Below, one piece after another: positions 33,691-43,333 of a stretch of 64,000 nucleotides of DNA. Origin of the DNA: an uncultured Paracoccaceae bacterium (lineage in GTDB: Bacteria; Pseudomonadota; Alphaproteobacteria; Rhodobacterales; Rhodobacteraceae); assembly GCA_947499635.1 (NCBI GenBank), contig CANMPD010000004.1, positions 124,001 to 188,000 on the forward strand, in the 5' to 3' direction. The notes beneath the pieces are model-generated. The model ran no database searches, was not told where the DNA came from, and saw only the letters and a program-made list of their open reading frames with translations. Numbering within the stretch: position 1 is the first letter of the stretch; each line of letters begins with the position of its first letter. The position numbers were made by a program, and so were the translations under genes.

Positions 33691-34415
33691 GTCAGGACGT
33701 CGCAAATTGCGCCACCCAGGCCATCAGTCGTCTTCAGCAAACTTTCGATTTCGGTGTCAGAGACGGCCTCAAACCGAATGGCATCTCCGGCGCGCAACAA
33801 AAAGGGTGTGTTGCGGGATTGTAAAAAGGGTCGAAACCCACACCGCCCGATTTGCCGCCAACCGGTTGTGCTGTCATTTGTGAACAGTACCAGTTGCCGC
33901 ACCGCAGCTGTCAAAGCACCCGCGGGGACCTGAGGCGTTAATGTCTCTTGACGGGCAAATCCCCAATGTTCGGGCAGTATGCCAATATAGGGTTGCCCAG
34001 GTGCAAAGCCGATGGCCAGAACGCGATGTTCGGCACAGGTTACATCCTGTATAACATCTTCGACAGTTTGATGCGTTAGTGCAGCGACTTCGTTTAACTG
34101 CGGGGCGTATGCCGGGCCAAACCCGACAGGAATGCGCCAAACGCGCGTTGTTTGCGGGGTGGCGGCAGTATACCAATTTTGGGCCGTTAATTGCGTCTCT
34201 ATATAATCGGACAGCGTCTTGCGGTCGATTTTCCGAGGATCAAAGCCGAACCGAACAGAACAAAGGGACGCCGCGATTTCTGTTATCCCCTCTGGAGCGT
34301 CCGGGGGAATACTGCTCAGGAAACTTTGCACGGCGCCTGTGACATCTTGTTCTGTGCTTTGCGCAAAACGAACAACAAGCCCGTTTAGTCCATGGGGGAG
34401 GATTTCAGGTTTCAT
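33687..34415 (-). CDS. pxpB: 5-oxoprolinase subunit B
   Basis: 'VLAIGFAPGQPYIGILPEHWGFARQETLTPQVPAGAL'. Confidence 0.93.
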   Translation of the reverse strand: MKPEILPHGLNGLVVRFAQSTEQDVTGAVQSFLSSIPPDAPEGITEIAASLCSVRFGFDPRKIDRKTLSDYIETQLTAQNWYTAATPQTTRVWRIPVGFGPAYAPQLNEVAALTHQTVEDVIQDVTCAEHRVLAIGFAPGQPYIGILPEHWGFARQETLTPQVPAGALTAAVRQLVLFTNDSTTGWRQIGRCGFRPFLQSRNTPFLLRAGDAIRFEAVSDTEIESLLKTTDGLGGAICDVLT

Positions 34416-35053
34416 TTGGTGTTGCGATACGCCATTGTTTTAACTGCTTACTACATGCCGCGCGAACATGTGTACATCTCTTGATAGGTTAACTTTGCGT
34501 TTCACTCTGAAGGGCTGTTGTCAATCTAAGCGTTCAGGGAAATCTCAATTATTGGACGAGAGTACGACATTGGGCGAATATTTGCGCATATGAGAGCAGG
34601 TGGTTGTTTTTAGCGGTATCTCATGAAAATTCACCATTCATGATTCGCGTTTTCATGCAGTTTAAATATTGCGAGTGTGAACAAAAATGGCTGATTGGCT
34701 CTAATTGGTCTCATTTTATCAACAGTGCCCATATTGCGTGCATATTTTAAAACGTAAAATCGAATTATACAAAATTCACAATTATTTTCGCTTTCACACG
34801 TGGTGAACGTATCAATATGTTAATTTTTTATTAACACGCTGATTTCACTTACTATTAATGTTTTAGGTCTGGTGTTGAAAACAGCCTGTGATTGAATTTT
34901 TGGGATGTGACGCTTTTTTGCGTCTTTTGAGTTATGAAATTTTCGCCACAGCCGCGAATTTTTAGCTTCGTATGCGTAAATGAATTCAGTAGTAAAGTGC
35001 TGTTCATCTAAAGGTGGCTGAATAAAGTGGCGTTGTGTGCAAGTGCATCGTCA

Positions 35054-35077
35054 TTTCGCGAGGTAATATTCGCGAAA
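35054..35077. promoter_or_regulatory. Operator-like palindrome TTTCGCGA-N8-TCGCGAAA upstream of the RTX/Hint gene
   Basis: Perfect 8-bp inverted repeat in AT-rich intergenic DNA. Confidence 0.4.
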
Positions 35078-35207
35078 ATGTAAGGGTAGAGATGTCACAC
35101 TGCGTGGCGGTCTATATCTGTATGCATTTGTTCATTCCCTTAATTTGATTGTTTATCGTAGCGGAACTGCCGTCCGCGCACACCGCTGCTATTTGGGAGA
35201 CTTTAGT

Positions 35208-38171
35208 ATGGGCTACAGTAACGCCACAGTTAATCTGCTGTATCTGGGCAATTTTGCTTCAACAGATATAAAAGAATATAACTACGACGCAGAAAATACC
35301 GATTTTCTGATCGGGACGAATGTAGATTATACGACGCTTCAAGTGGTCTCTACGGAAGTTTTCTCTGGCCGTGATAATGTCGTTGCGGACGACGACTATG
35401 GCCGAGGTGAAGACATTAAATATGACCTTGGCGACGGGGCGGTTCGGCCAACAACGGATGCGTCGTTCAAAGGTTATGTGACGGTTACGGACCCAGATGG
35501 AAATGAACAATCAATCGAAGTTGCGTTTGTACAGGCCGATAATGGTGATCTGTTCATAACCGACCTTGGCAATGCTGGTACGCTCGACAATCTCGAAATT
35601 TCCTCGGTTACAATCGATGAGATTACTGAGACAAAGTTTATCGGTTGGACGGATAGCTACTCCGTAGACAATACATCAATCGTTGAACCTAACGATCCTT
35701 CCGATGGCGCGGTTGATGGTGAAGAAACCGGCGAAGTTATGGGTATCGGGTATGATGATGCAGATGGCGCGACTGATGGCGGTGGCGATATTATCGATGG
35801 CGATGATGGCCTAAACGATACGATTTTCGGCAACGGTGGCGATGATACCATCGATGCGGGCAAGGGCGATGACCTTGTCGAAGGTGGCGAAGGTGACGAT
35901 GTCATCGACGGCAACGTTGGTGATGACACTATCTACGGCGACAATAGCGCGACGACAGGTGAATTGCTGATCAATGGTGCATTGGAATCAGGTGTTGCGG
36001 ACAATACATTTGTACAAACATCATCCATCACAGGATGGAATTCTAACACCGGTTTGATCGAAAGCTGGGGCGATGGGTTTGAAAATGAAAACTCCACCGA
36101 TGGGGGCAACTTTGTAGAATTGGATGCCGAACGCGGTGTCGATAGCATTTATCAAGATGTCGCCACAGTCGAGGATGCGACCTACACTTATAGCTTCGAG
36201 GCAATGCAGCGCGTCGAAGGGTCTGATGACCAGCTTGAAGTCTATTTCGGCGGTGAGCTGATTGCTACAATCCAGCCTGAAGATGAATGGCAGACGTATA
36301 CATTCGAAGTGACAGGTAGTGGCGACGATCGCGTTGAAATTAAAGAACTGTCTTCACAAGATACGACATTTGGTCCTTTGATCGACAACGTATCTTTGGT
36401 TGGAGAATTGCCTGAGGCCAGCGGCGATGACACGATCAAGGGGAATGATGGCGACGATCTGATCTTTGGCCAGGGCGGTGACGACAGTCTGGATGGTGGC
36501 GAGAATGACGACACCATTTACGGTGGCGAAGGCGACGATACGATTGACGGCGACGATGATGACGATCTGTTGTCTGGCGGCGAAGGCGATGATTATATTT
36601 CTGGTGGTGCCAGCGAAGATACGATTGATGGTGGCTCTGGTGACGATACGATCTCGGGTGACAAAGGCGATGACTTCATCACCGGCGGAACAGGTGACGA
36701 TAGCCTAGAGGGTGGTAACGCAGATGATACCATTTATGGCGGATCTGAACCAACTCAGGGCAGCGGTGTTACGGGTGAGTTGCTCATCAACGGTGCCCTG
36801 GAATCCGGCGTTGCAGATAATACATTTGTTCAAACCGCCAGCATCGAAGGATGGAACCCCTCTGCTGATCTGATCGAGACTTGGGGCGACGGGTTTGCGA
36901 ATGAAAACTCGTCTGATGGGGGCAACTTTGTTGAACTGGACGCAGAACGCGGTATCGACGGTATTTTCCAAGACGTAGAAACAGTCGAAGATGCGACTTA
37001 TACCTATAGCTTTGACGCCATGCAGCGTGTCGAAGGGTCTGATGACGAGCTGGAAGTTTACTTTGGCGGTGAATTGATCGCGACGATCCAGCCAGGTGAT
37101 GAATGGAAAACCTATACCTTTGAGGTTACAGGTAGCGGCGATGACCGCGTCGAAATCAAAGAAGTATCGTCTGATAACAATACCTTTGGCCCCCTGATCG
37201 ACAATGTCTCGCTTGTGGGTGAACTCCCTACAGAAAGCGGCAATGACACCATTTACGGTGGCGAAGGCGAAGACTCTCTCTTTGGTCAATCCGGTGACGA
37301 TAGCATCACAGGCGGCTCAAGCGCGGACACCATCGATGGTGGTGCAGGCGCTGATACGATTGTTGTCGGTGGACCAGGTGACGGTATCGGTGATGTCGTC
37401 GACGGTGGATCTGCTGGTGATGACAACGATGTCTTGGATCTGACTGGATCCAGCGAAGACGGCGGGTCTTTGAGTGTGACAATCACAGGCGAAGACAGCA
37501 ACGGAAACGGCTTTGATGGCTATGTCACCTACTACGACTCTGACGGTGATGTTTCAGGGACCTTGCAGTTTGAAGAGATCGAAGAAATCATTCCATGCTT
37601 TACGCCGGGGACTTTGATCGCAACGCCAAACGGCGAAGTTTGTGTCGAAGCACTTAAAGCTGGTGATCAGATCATCACGCGTGACAACGGCATCCAAACC
37701 CTGCGCTGGGTTGGCTCACGTACCATGACCAAAGAGGAATTGTTGGATCAGGGCCGCCTACGTCCGATCTTGATCCGCAAAGGTGCCTTGGGTCAAAACC
37801 AACCTTCACGCGATATGATGGTATCGCCAAATCACCGCGTTTTGGTGAGCTCGGGTCAGGTTGAGCTTTTGTTCGAAGAGAACGAAGTTCTGGTGGCAGC
37901 CAAGCATTTGACCGGTCTTGATGGTGTCGAACGTGTCAAAGCCGATCAAGTAACATATATCCACATCATGTTTGACCACCACGAGGTCGTCCTATCTGAT
38001 AGTGCTTGGACGGAAAGTTTCCAGCCGGGTGATATGTCTTTGAAAGGTGTCGGACAGGCGCAACGGGACGAGATCTTTGCGTTGTTCCCAGAACTTGCGA
38101 CACATGATGGTATCCAATCTTACGCGTCTGCCCGTCGTGTCCTGCGCAAACACGAAGCCGCGCTTCTGTAA
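35208..38171 (+). CDS. Large RTX-type repeat protein with duplicated 152-aa module and C-terminal Hint domain
   Basis: RTX nonapeptides 'GGDDTIDAGKGDDLVEGGEGDD'; Hint 'CFTPGTLIATPNGEVCVEALKAGDQIITRDNGIQTLRWVGSR', 'SPNHRVLV'; likely start MGYSNATVNLLYLG. Confidence 0.9.
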   Translation: MGYSNATVNLLYLGNFASTDIKEYNYDAENTDFLIGTNVDYTTLQVVSTEVFSGRDNVVADDDYGRGEDIKYDLGDGAVRPTTDASFKGYVTVTDPDGNEQSIEVAFVQADNGDLFITDLGNAGTLDNLEISSVTIDEITETKFIGWTDSYSVDNTSIVEPNDPSDGAVDGEETGEVMGIGYDDADGATDGGGDIIDGDDGLNDTIFGNGGDDTIDAGKGDDLVEGGEGDDVIDGNVGDDTIYGDNSATTGELLINGALESGVADNTFVQTSSITGWNSNTGLIESWGDGFENENSTDGGNFVELDAERGVDSIYQDVATVEDATYTYSFEAMQRVEGSDDQLEVYFGGELIATIQPEDEWQTYTFEVTGSGDDRVEIKELSSQDTTFGPLIDNVSLVGELPEASGDDTIKGNDGDDLIFGQGGDDSLDGGENDDTIYGGEGDDTIDGDDDDDLLSGGEGDDYISGGASEDTIDGGSGDDTISGDKGDDFITGGTGDDSLEGGNADDTIYGGSEPTQGSGVTGELLINGALESGVADNTFVQTASIEGWNPSADLIETWGDGFANENSSDGGNFVELDAERGIDGIFQDVETVEDATYTYSFDAMQRVEGSDDELEVYFGGELIATIQPGDEWKTYTFEVTGSGDDRVEIKEVSSDNNTFGPLIDNVSLVGELPTESGNDTIYGGEGEDSLFGQSGDDSITGGSSADTIDGGAGADTIVVGGPGDGIGDVVDGGSAGDDNDVLDLTGSSEDGGSLSVTITGEDSNGNGFDGYVTYYDSDGDVSGTLQFEEIEEIIPCFTPGTLIATPNGEVCVEALKAGDQIITRDNGIQTLRWVGSRTMTKEELLDQGRLRPILIRKGALGQNQPSRDMMVSPNHRVLVSSGQVELLFEENEVLVAAKHLTGLDGVERVKADQVTYIHIMFDHHEVVLSDSAWTESFQPGDMSLKGVGQAQRDEIFALFPELATHDGIQSYASARRVLRKHEAALL
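35958..36413 (+). repeat. In-gene duplicated module, copy 1 (152 aa)
   Basis: GELLINGALESGVADNTFVQT...DNVSLVGELP; same length as copy 2. Confidence 0.9.
36774..37229 (+). repeat. In-gene duplicated module, copy 2 (152 aa)
   Basis: About 131/152 residues identical to copy 1 by hand count. Confidence 0.9.
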
Positions 38172-38201
38172 GCCTGTAAAATAAAGCGACAAACTTCTTA
38201 A

Positions 38202-38227
38202 AAAGGGGGCGATTTTTCGTCCCCTTT
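38202..38227 (+). terminator. Terminator-like hairpin after the RTX/Hint gene
   Basis: AAAGGGGGCGA ... TCGTCCCCTTT. Confidence 0.65.
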
Positions 38228-38328
38228 CGCGTGTCTACCTGCGCTGTGCTGGTGATGTATTAAGATTTGTGAAAACGGTTTAAGATAGCGTTATCCCAAT
38301 TGTACTTTGAATTGGGAACAGTGATATC

Positions 38329-40692
38329 ATGCGGCTGGGTCAAACGCTCGCGCTCTTTGCATTGATACTCGGGCTTGCGACGGGGGTCTCTTTCCTAGGG
38401 TATCACTATCTCTCTCGGGCCAGCGAGTTCCGCGAGCGCAACGTGATTCACCTTGGTGCGACTGTTCAAGCTGTTGAATTGCTCCAGAAAGACCCGTTTT
38501 TGGGACCAAAGACTGCGGCGCTTGTTCATCTTCATGTTCAAAAAGCAGCAGAACAAATTACCTGGTGCGCTCAAAACCTTAACTATTACGAACACGAATT
38601 TTTCGCATTGTTAGGTGCAACGGATGCGATTGACCTCTGTCAGGCGCGGATGGGTCATGTTCAAGCCGTGGCAGACAGTTTCATACCGATGGCGACTTCA
38701 GATCAAAACGGGGCGACCCAAATGGAACGGATTACCTTTGCGGTTGCCGCCCGCAAAGAGGTTGAGGTGATGCGTGCCGGAAGCTTACGATTTCGGATGT
38801 TGGTGGCTGAGCTTGAAGACCGCATCGCGATTTCCGTTCGAATTGCGACCGCTCTTGCCAGCCTTGCTCTTCTGAGTATGTTTGCAATTTTAGCACGACA
38901 ATTGTCCGAAGGTTGGCGTGTCCAGTCGCGTCAAACGGTTGAATTGAACAGGATTAGCCAGCGGTTTTCGGCAGCTATTGCTGCATCAATCGAAGGGTTC
39001 GCCCTATTTGATGATGAAAATGGCTTGTTGACCTGCAACGACCGGTTTCGCAAACATATTCATCCCGATCCTGATTTCTTGGCCCCCGGCTGTTCGTTAC
39101 ATGATATATTCGCAGATTCTGTCTTCCAAGGACACTTAGAGTTAGACGGGGTGACAGAACAGGAATTTATTCAGTCCCTTTTCCGAGAGTTACGATCATC
39201 GAATTATTGTCTCGAGCGTCAGTTTGAGATCTCAGGAAACCAGTATGTGCTGTTGCGCTGCAATATGACAGATGCAGGCGACAAAGTCTTTACCACTGCT
39301 GATGTGACCGACATTGTGCGTTCAGAAAACAAACAACGCCTCGCGGCGCAGGCGTTGCAGGAAGCAAAAAACAAAGTTGAAATTCAATCGCTTACAGATA
39401 CTCTGACAAACCTTGCCAATCGACGTCACTTGGATCGCGCGCTCCAAGATCGTTTGAGCCAACATGATGTGACACTTATTCGTATCGATCTTGATCGCTT
39501 TAAAAAAGTGAATGATATTCTAGGACATGAAGCAGGTGATTTTGTTTTGCAACATGTGGCTAAGGTGCTTCAAAAGCATGCAAATCCAGATGACTTGCCA
39601 GCCCGTGTCGGTGGAGACGAATTTGTCGTCCTATGTGCTGCTGATACCAGTGAAGAAGATGCGGTGGCGCAGTCTCATGTCTTGCTGCAAGAACTGTTAC
39701 AGCCTGTGATGTTTGGTAATAAACGTTGCCATTTCGGGGCGAGTTTTGGTGTGGCGCGCGGGGAGAAAGGGACACGCGCAACGGAGGTGCTGAGTTACGC
39801 TGATGATGCGTTGTACCGTGCGAAAGAGGCTGGGCGCGGCATTGTTGAACTGTTCACCCCTGAGATGGGGCGTATTGCTCAACACGAACGGGTGTTGGCT
39901 GACCGCTTTGCCTTTGCGCTTGAGGCGGGTGAAATTCAACCCTACTTCCAAACCCAGCATGACGCGCGGACATGGGATTTGGTTGGCGTCGAGGTCTTGG
40001 CCCGCTGGGAACATCCCACCGAAGGGCTGCTTTATCCGGGGAGCTTTCTAGGCATCGCCAAACAGTTGGGTATGGAAACGGATCTGGATAAAGCGATCTT
40101 TGATACGGCTGTAGCCCGCGTTGGCCAGCTTGAAGACGAAGGCTTTGTATTGTCTCGTACGGGGTTTAACGTTAGCGCCGCCCGCATAATAGACCCACAG
40201 TTTTTACAAACAGTTGCGGCCTCTATTACCAAAGGAAGAGAACGGTTTGTCTTTGAAATCCTTGAAACAATTTCCTGCGAGGATTGCGGAGAGGTTTTAG
40301 ATTACGCAGTTGATGGTTTGAAAGATCTTGGGTTTCAAATCGATGTCGACGATTTTGGCTCAGGGCATGCTTCGATCAACAGTGTTATCAAAATTCAGCC
40401 AGATGCGTTGAAAATCGACCGTAACCTGATCTTCCCGTTAGGAAAAAACGATGGCGCAGAACGCATGGTGAATGCAGTGCTGGAACTGGCGCGCTCTTTA
40501 GATGTTAAGGTTATTGCCGAAGGTGTCGACAGTGCCAAAAAAGCCCAACTGCTGAACAGCATGGGATGCGATATTCTGCAAGGGTTCTTCTTTTCTCAGG
40601 CGGTTGATTTTAACACGTTACGCGATTACGTGCATGGCGGTGCAAAGGGCTCGATATATACGGACACGGGTACGCAAGTTCAATCAGGCTAA
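38329..40692 (+). CDS. GGDEF + EAL domain protein with membrane-spanning N-terminus
   Basis: 'ARVGGDEFVVL' and 'EVLARWEHP ... VDDFGSGHASINSVIKIQPDALKID'. Confidence 0.95.
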   Translation: MRLGQTLALFALILGLATGVSFLGYHYLSRASEFRERNVIHLGATVQAVELLQKDPFLGPKTAALVHLHVQKAAEQITWCAQNLNYYEHEFFALLGATDAIDLCQARMGHVQAVADSFIPMATSDQNGATQMERITFAVAARKEVEVMRAGSLRFRMLVAELEDRIAISVRIATALASLALLSMFAILARQLSEGWRVQSRQTVELNRISQRFSAAIAASIEGFALFDDENGLLTCNDRFRKHIHPDPDFLAPGCSLHDIFADSVFQGHLELDGVTEQEFIQSLFRELRSSNYCLERQFEISGNQYVLLRCNMTDAGDKVFTTADVTDIVRSENKQRLAAQALQEAKNKVEIQSLTDTLTNLANRRHLDRALQDRLSQHDVTLIRIDLDRFKKVNDILGHEAGDFVLQHVAKVLQKHANPDDLPARVGGDEFVVLCAADTSEEDAVAQSHVLLQELLQPVMFGNKRCHFGASFGVARGEKGTRATEVLSYADDALYRAKEAGRGIVELFTPEMGRIAQHERVLADRFAFALEAGEIQPYFQTQHDARTWDLVGVEVLARWEHPTEGLLYPGSFLGIAKQLGMETDLDKAIFDTAVARVGQLEDEGFVLSRTGFNVSAARIIDPQFLQTVAASITKGRERFVFEILETISCEDCGEVLDYAVDGLKDLGFQIDVDDFGSGHASINSVIKIQPDALKIDRNLIFPLGKNDGAERMVNAVLELARSLDVKVIAEGVDSAKKAQLLNSMGCDILQGFFFSQAVDFNTLRDYVHGGAKGSIYTDTGTQVQSG

Positions 40693-41453
40693 GCACCAAT
40701 TGAGCGGCGCAGGATGTAAATATCCATGATCCAACCATGTGCCGCGCGTGCTTTGTCGCGGGTTGATATTATCGCGTCTTGAATTTCGCCAAGTGGGCCA
40801 CAAAGGCTGATCTCATTGTTCATTCCAGCATAGGCTGTCCAGTATATTGTGAGATCTTTGGCTGGCAGGCTTTGAAAAGAACAGTCCCCGTCGAGCATAA
40901 CAACGGCTGTGTCAGCGCCGGCAGGCCAGCCGGTCTCGCGTATTTTGCGGCCCGTTGTGATCACCACGGGTGCACCAATATCATTCAGCGGGATTGCATG
41001 GGCCGCTGTCAGGGCTTGGATTGACGTAATCCCCGCAATGACGCGCAGTGTCACGTCCGGTAAACGTTTCGCAATCCGCATTGTGCTGTCGTAAAGCGAC
41101 GGATCCCCCCAAACCAGAAATCCGACACGCCCACTTTGTCCTTCCAGATGTGTGTGCATGGTTGTGCGCCAAATCAGTGCAATACGATCATGCCAGTCCT
41201 CCACACGGGCGGTGTAGGGTGTGATGTTGGGATCCCGTGTGGGCAGGTCAAACTCGATGATCCGAGGCGGGCTAGATGCGTCTTGCAAGACATCTGCACA
41301 GATCGCGCGCCGCAAACCTGCCAAATCATCTTTGGCGTCGCCTTTATTGGGAATCAAGATCAGATCTTGTTGGGCAATTGCATCCATCGCCTCGCGGGTC
41401 AGGTGTTTGGGGTTGCCGGTGCCGATACCAATAAGGCTAAGTGTGATCATCAA
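40689..41453 (-). CDS. cobF: Precorrin-6A synthase (deacetylating)
   Basis: 'LSLIGIGTGNPKHLTREAMDAIAQQDLILIPNKG'. Confidence 0.92.
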   Translation of the reverse strand: MMITLSLIGIGTGNPKHLTREAMDAIAQQDLILIPNKGDAKDDLAGLRRAICADVLQDASSPPRIIEFDLPTRDPNITPYTARVEDWHDRIALIWRTTMHTHLEGQSGRVGFLVWGDPSLYDSTMRIAKRLPDVTLRVIAGITSIQALTAAHAIPLNDIGAPVVITTGRKIRETGWPAGADTAVVMLDGDCSFQSLPAKDLTIYWTAYAGMNNEISLCGPLGEIQDAIISTRDKARAAHGWIMDIYILRRSIGA

Positions 41454-41517
41454 ACTGGTCCATCTTGTGTAATGTGACGGGGAATGTCGCCGTGTATCAT
41501 AGGGCTTTTAAAACAAA

Positions 41518-41540
41518 ACACGGCCCGCTGGGGGCCGTGT
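41518..41540 (-). terminator. Terminator after the CbiM-like gene
   Basis: ACACGGCCC / GGGCCGTGT stem; A-rich on + strand left side gives U-rich tail. Confidence 0.75.
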
Positions 41541-41573
41541 AGAACCATATAACCTAAAGGCTAAGGCGATTAC

Positions 41574-42251
41574 TTAAGCTGCTGCGTAAAGGCGCGGAGT
41601 GACCAAGCCGCTGCGCTCCATTGAACGCAGAGTTTTTGCAGCTGCCAATACGGCCAAATCTGCCAGAGGCTCAACCAGAACAACCAGCATATATGCACCG
41701 CCAAAGGTCATGACAGAGGCGATATTCTCTGCACCAAAGCCCTGGCCGTAAAAGGCCCAAAAAGCGACCCATGCGACGACGCCACCTTGGTAGGCCGTGG
41801 ATAAAGCGAGAGCTTGGGAGTATTTCAGATCAATATACGCCGTGTTTGGGGCGATGATTTGCTTGGCCAGTGCGGTGACCGCGAACAGAGGCACCAGCAG
41901 GGTTGTGACATTGATAAAATACTGCGGCAGATCGAAGGGCGCGAAAAAGACCCCTTGGACCAACAGGCCCATGGCCAGACCAAATGCAGCAGGTGCGGCG
42001 CCCAAAATTAGGAACAGAGTTGAGCCTAGGATAAAGTGCACCTCAGAGACGCCAACTGCGAAATGAGGCATCAGTTCGAAAAAGACAAAAACGCCGATTG
42101 TCGCAATCAAGGCGCGGGCTGCGAAAGACACCACATTGGTGTCGCGCAGGTCTTTCATTGTTTCTTTTGCAGCATAGGCAAAGGCGCCTGCTGCTGTGGC
42201 GTAGGATAGTGCGATTTTTGCGCCGTCTACGATACCAGCTTCGATATGCAT
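41574..42251 (-). CDS. CbiM-like ECF-family metal (cobalt) permease
   Basis: N-terminal 'MHIEAGIVDGAKIALSYATAAGAFAYA'; hydrophobic; directly downstream of a cobalamin riboswitch. Confidence 0.8.
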   Translation of the reverse strand: MHIEAGIVDGAKIALSYATAAGAFAYAAKETMKDLRDTNVVSFAARALIATIGVFVFFELMPHFAVGVSEVHFILGSTLFLILGAAPAAFGLAMGLLVQGVFFAPFDLPQYFINVTTLLVPLFAVTALAKQIIAPNTAYIDLKYSQALALSTAYQGGVVAWVAFWAFYGQGFGAENIASVMTFGGAYMLVVLVEPLADLAVLAAAKTLRSMERSGLVTPRLYAAA

Positions 42252-42295
42252 TTTGTTCTCCTCTCCGTCTCACCCGACGGGATTGATTTTCTGTC

Positions 42296-42500
42296 CATGG
42301 CCGGTCTCCTGACTCGTGGATCTATGCGACCTTTCCCCTTCCCAAACCCAAAAGGCCCAGTGGGATATACAAAGGCCGCTCACCACTCACAGTCGCGGGG
42401 GCGGTTGAGGCTGCGGTGCCGCGATTGGGTCCACCGTCCTCATTCCCGTTTCAGTCCCGACGCTTTGCGCCAATGGGACACCATAACTGTCCCTTAGGTG
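42296..42500 (-). promoter_or_regulatory. Cobalamin riboswitch upstream of the CbiM-like gene
   Basis: B12 box GAGTCAGGAGACCGGCC (reverse complement of 42299..42315), CCCGCGACTGTGAGT and GGGAATGAGG conserved blocks in order. Confidence 0.9.
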
Positions 42501-42586
42501 CCTGTCTTGGTTAACCCGGTCAAGTTGGAAATCGTCACAGCTTTGTACTATTGCGACCTTTGGCGTTAACCGTGGCATTGGGAGGG

Positions 42587-43333
42587 TTAAACAGGGGTGT
42601 CGTCTGGCCGCGCCAATGCACCATAGAGAATCAAAACAGGGGCTTGCGTGTCCATGGCCCGTAAGATTTCGGGTAAGGTGGAAATCGAATGGTATGCGTA
42701 TTTTTGACTGGGCGTAGACACACCCTGTGCGACCAAAGCAGGCGTTTGCGCAGGCAGCCCCGCGTCGACCAATTTTTCGGCCAGTGCTGCAAAGGTGCGT
42801 TTCCCCATGTAAACAACTGTTGTCGCTTCTGGATCGGCCAGTGCCGCCATGTTCAACCCTTCAGGCAAGCCACCTTTGGTGTCGTGGCCGGTGATGAATT
42901 GTAGGCGACGTGCGGTCATCCGCCGGGTCAGCGGAATTGCAGCCATCGCTGCAGCAGCAGAAGCTGCGGTGATGCCGGGGACGATTTCATAGGCAATGCC
43001 CGCGGCACGCAGTGCGGTGAGCTCTTCTTCTAGTCGTCCAAAAATACCTGCGTCGCCGGATTTTAACCGCACGACATGTGCGCCGGTCTGGGCGTATTCT
43101 ATCAAAAGCTGGCTGACGTGATCTTGTTTGGGAGACGGACGTCCTGCGCGCTTGCCAACCCCTACGAGGTCCGCATCGGCCTTGGCATGCTCTAAGATCG
43201 GACCAGAAGACAGATCGTCGAACAAAATCGCATCTGCGGCTTCCAGTCGTTTGACGGCCTTGACGGTTAATAAATCCGGATCGCCGGGCCCCGAAGAGAC
43301 AAAGCTGACAAAACCGGTCTTAGGTGTCTTCAT
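42587..43333 (-). CDS. cobA: Uroporphyrinogen-III C-methyltransferase
   Basis: 'VSSGPGDPDLLTVKAVKRLEAADAILFDDL', 'VVRLKSGDAGIFGRLEEE'. Confidence 0.95.
   Translation of the reverse strand: MKTPKTGFVSFVSSGPGDPDLLTVKAVKRLEAADAILFDDLSSGPILEHAKADADLVGVGKRAGRPSPKQDHVSQLLIEYAQTGAHVVRLKSGDAGIFGRLEEELTALRAAGIAYEIVPGITAASAAAAMAAIPLTRRMTARRLQFITGHDTKGGLPEGLNMAALADPEATTVVYMGKRTFAALAEKLVDAGLPAQTPALVAQGVSTPSQKYAYHSISTLPEILRAMDTQAPVLILYGALARPDDTPV

Noticed and set aside
36705-37289. 194-aa minus-strand ORF in the RTX/Hint gene
   Set aside because: Shadow ORF through the repeats of the plus-strand gene.
35800-37450. CRISPR-like short repeated DNA
   Set aside because: Repeats are in-frame RTX GGxGxDD coding units of irregular spacing, with no spacer structure or cas genes.
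38190-38330. Possible mobile-element boundary after the RTX/Hint gene
   Set aside because: The inverted repeat is a simple terminator-like hairpin; no transposase, integrase or direct repeats found.
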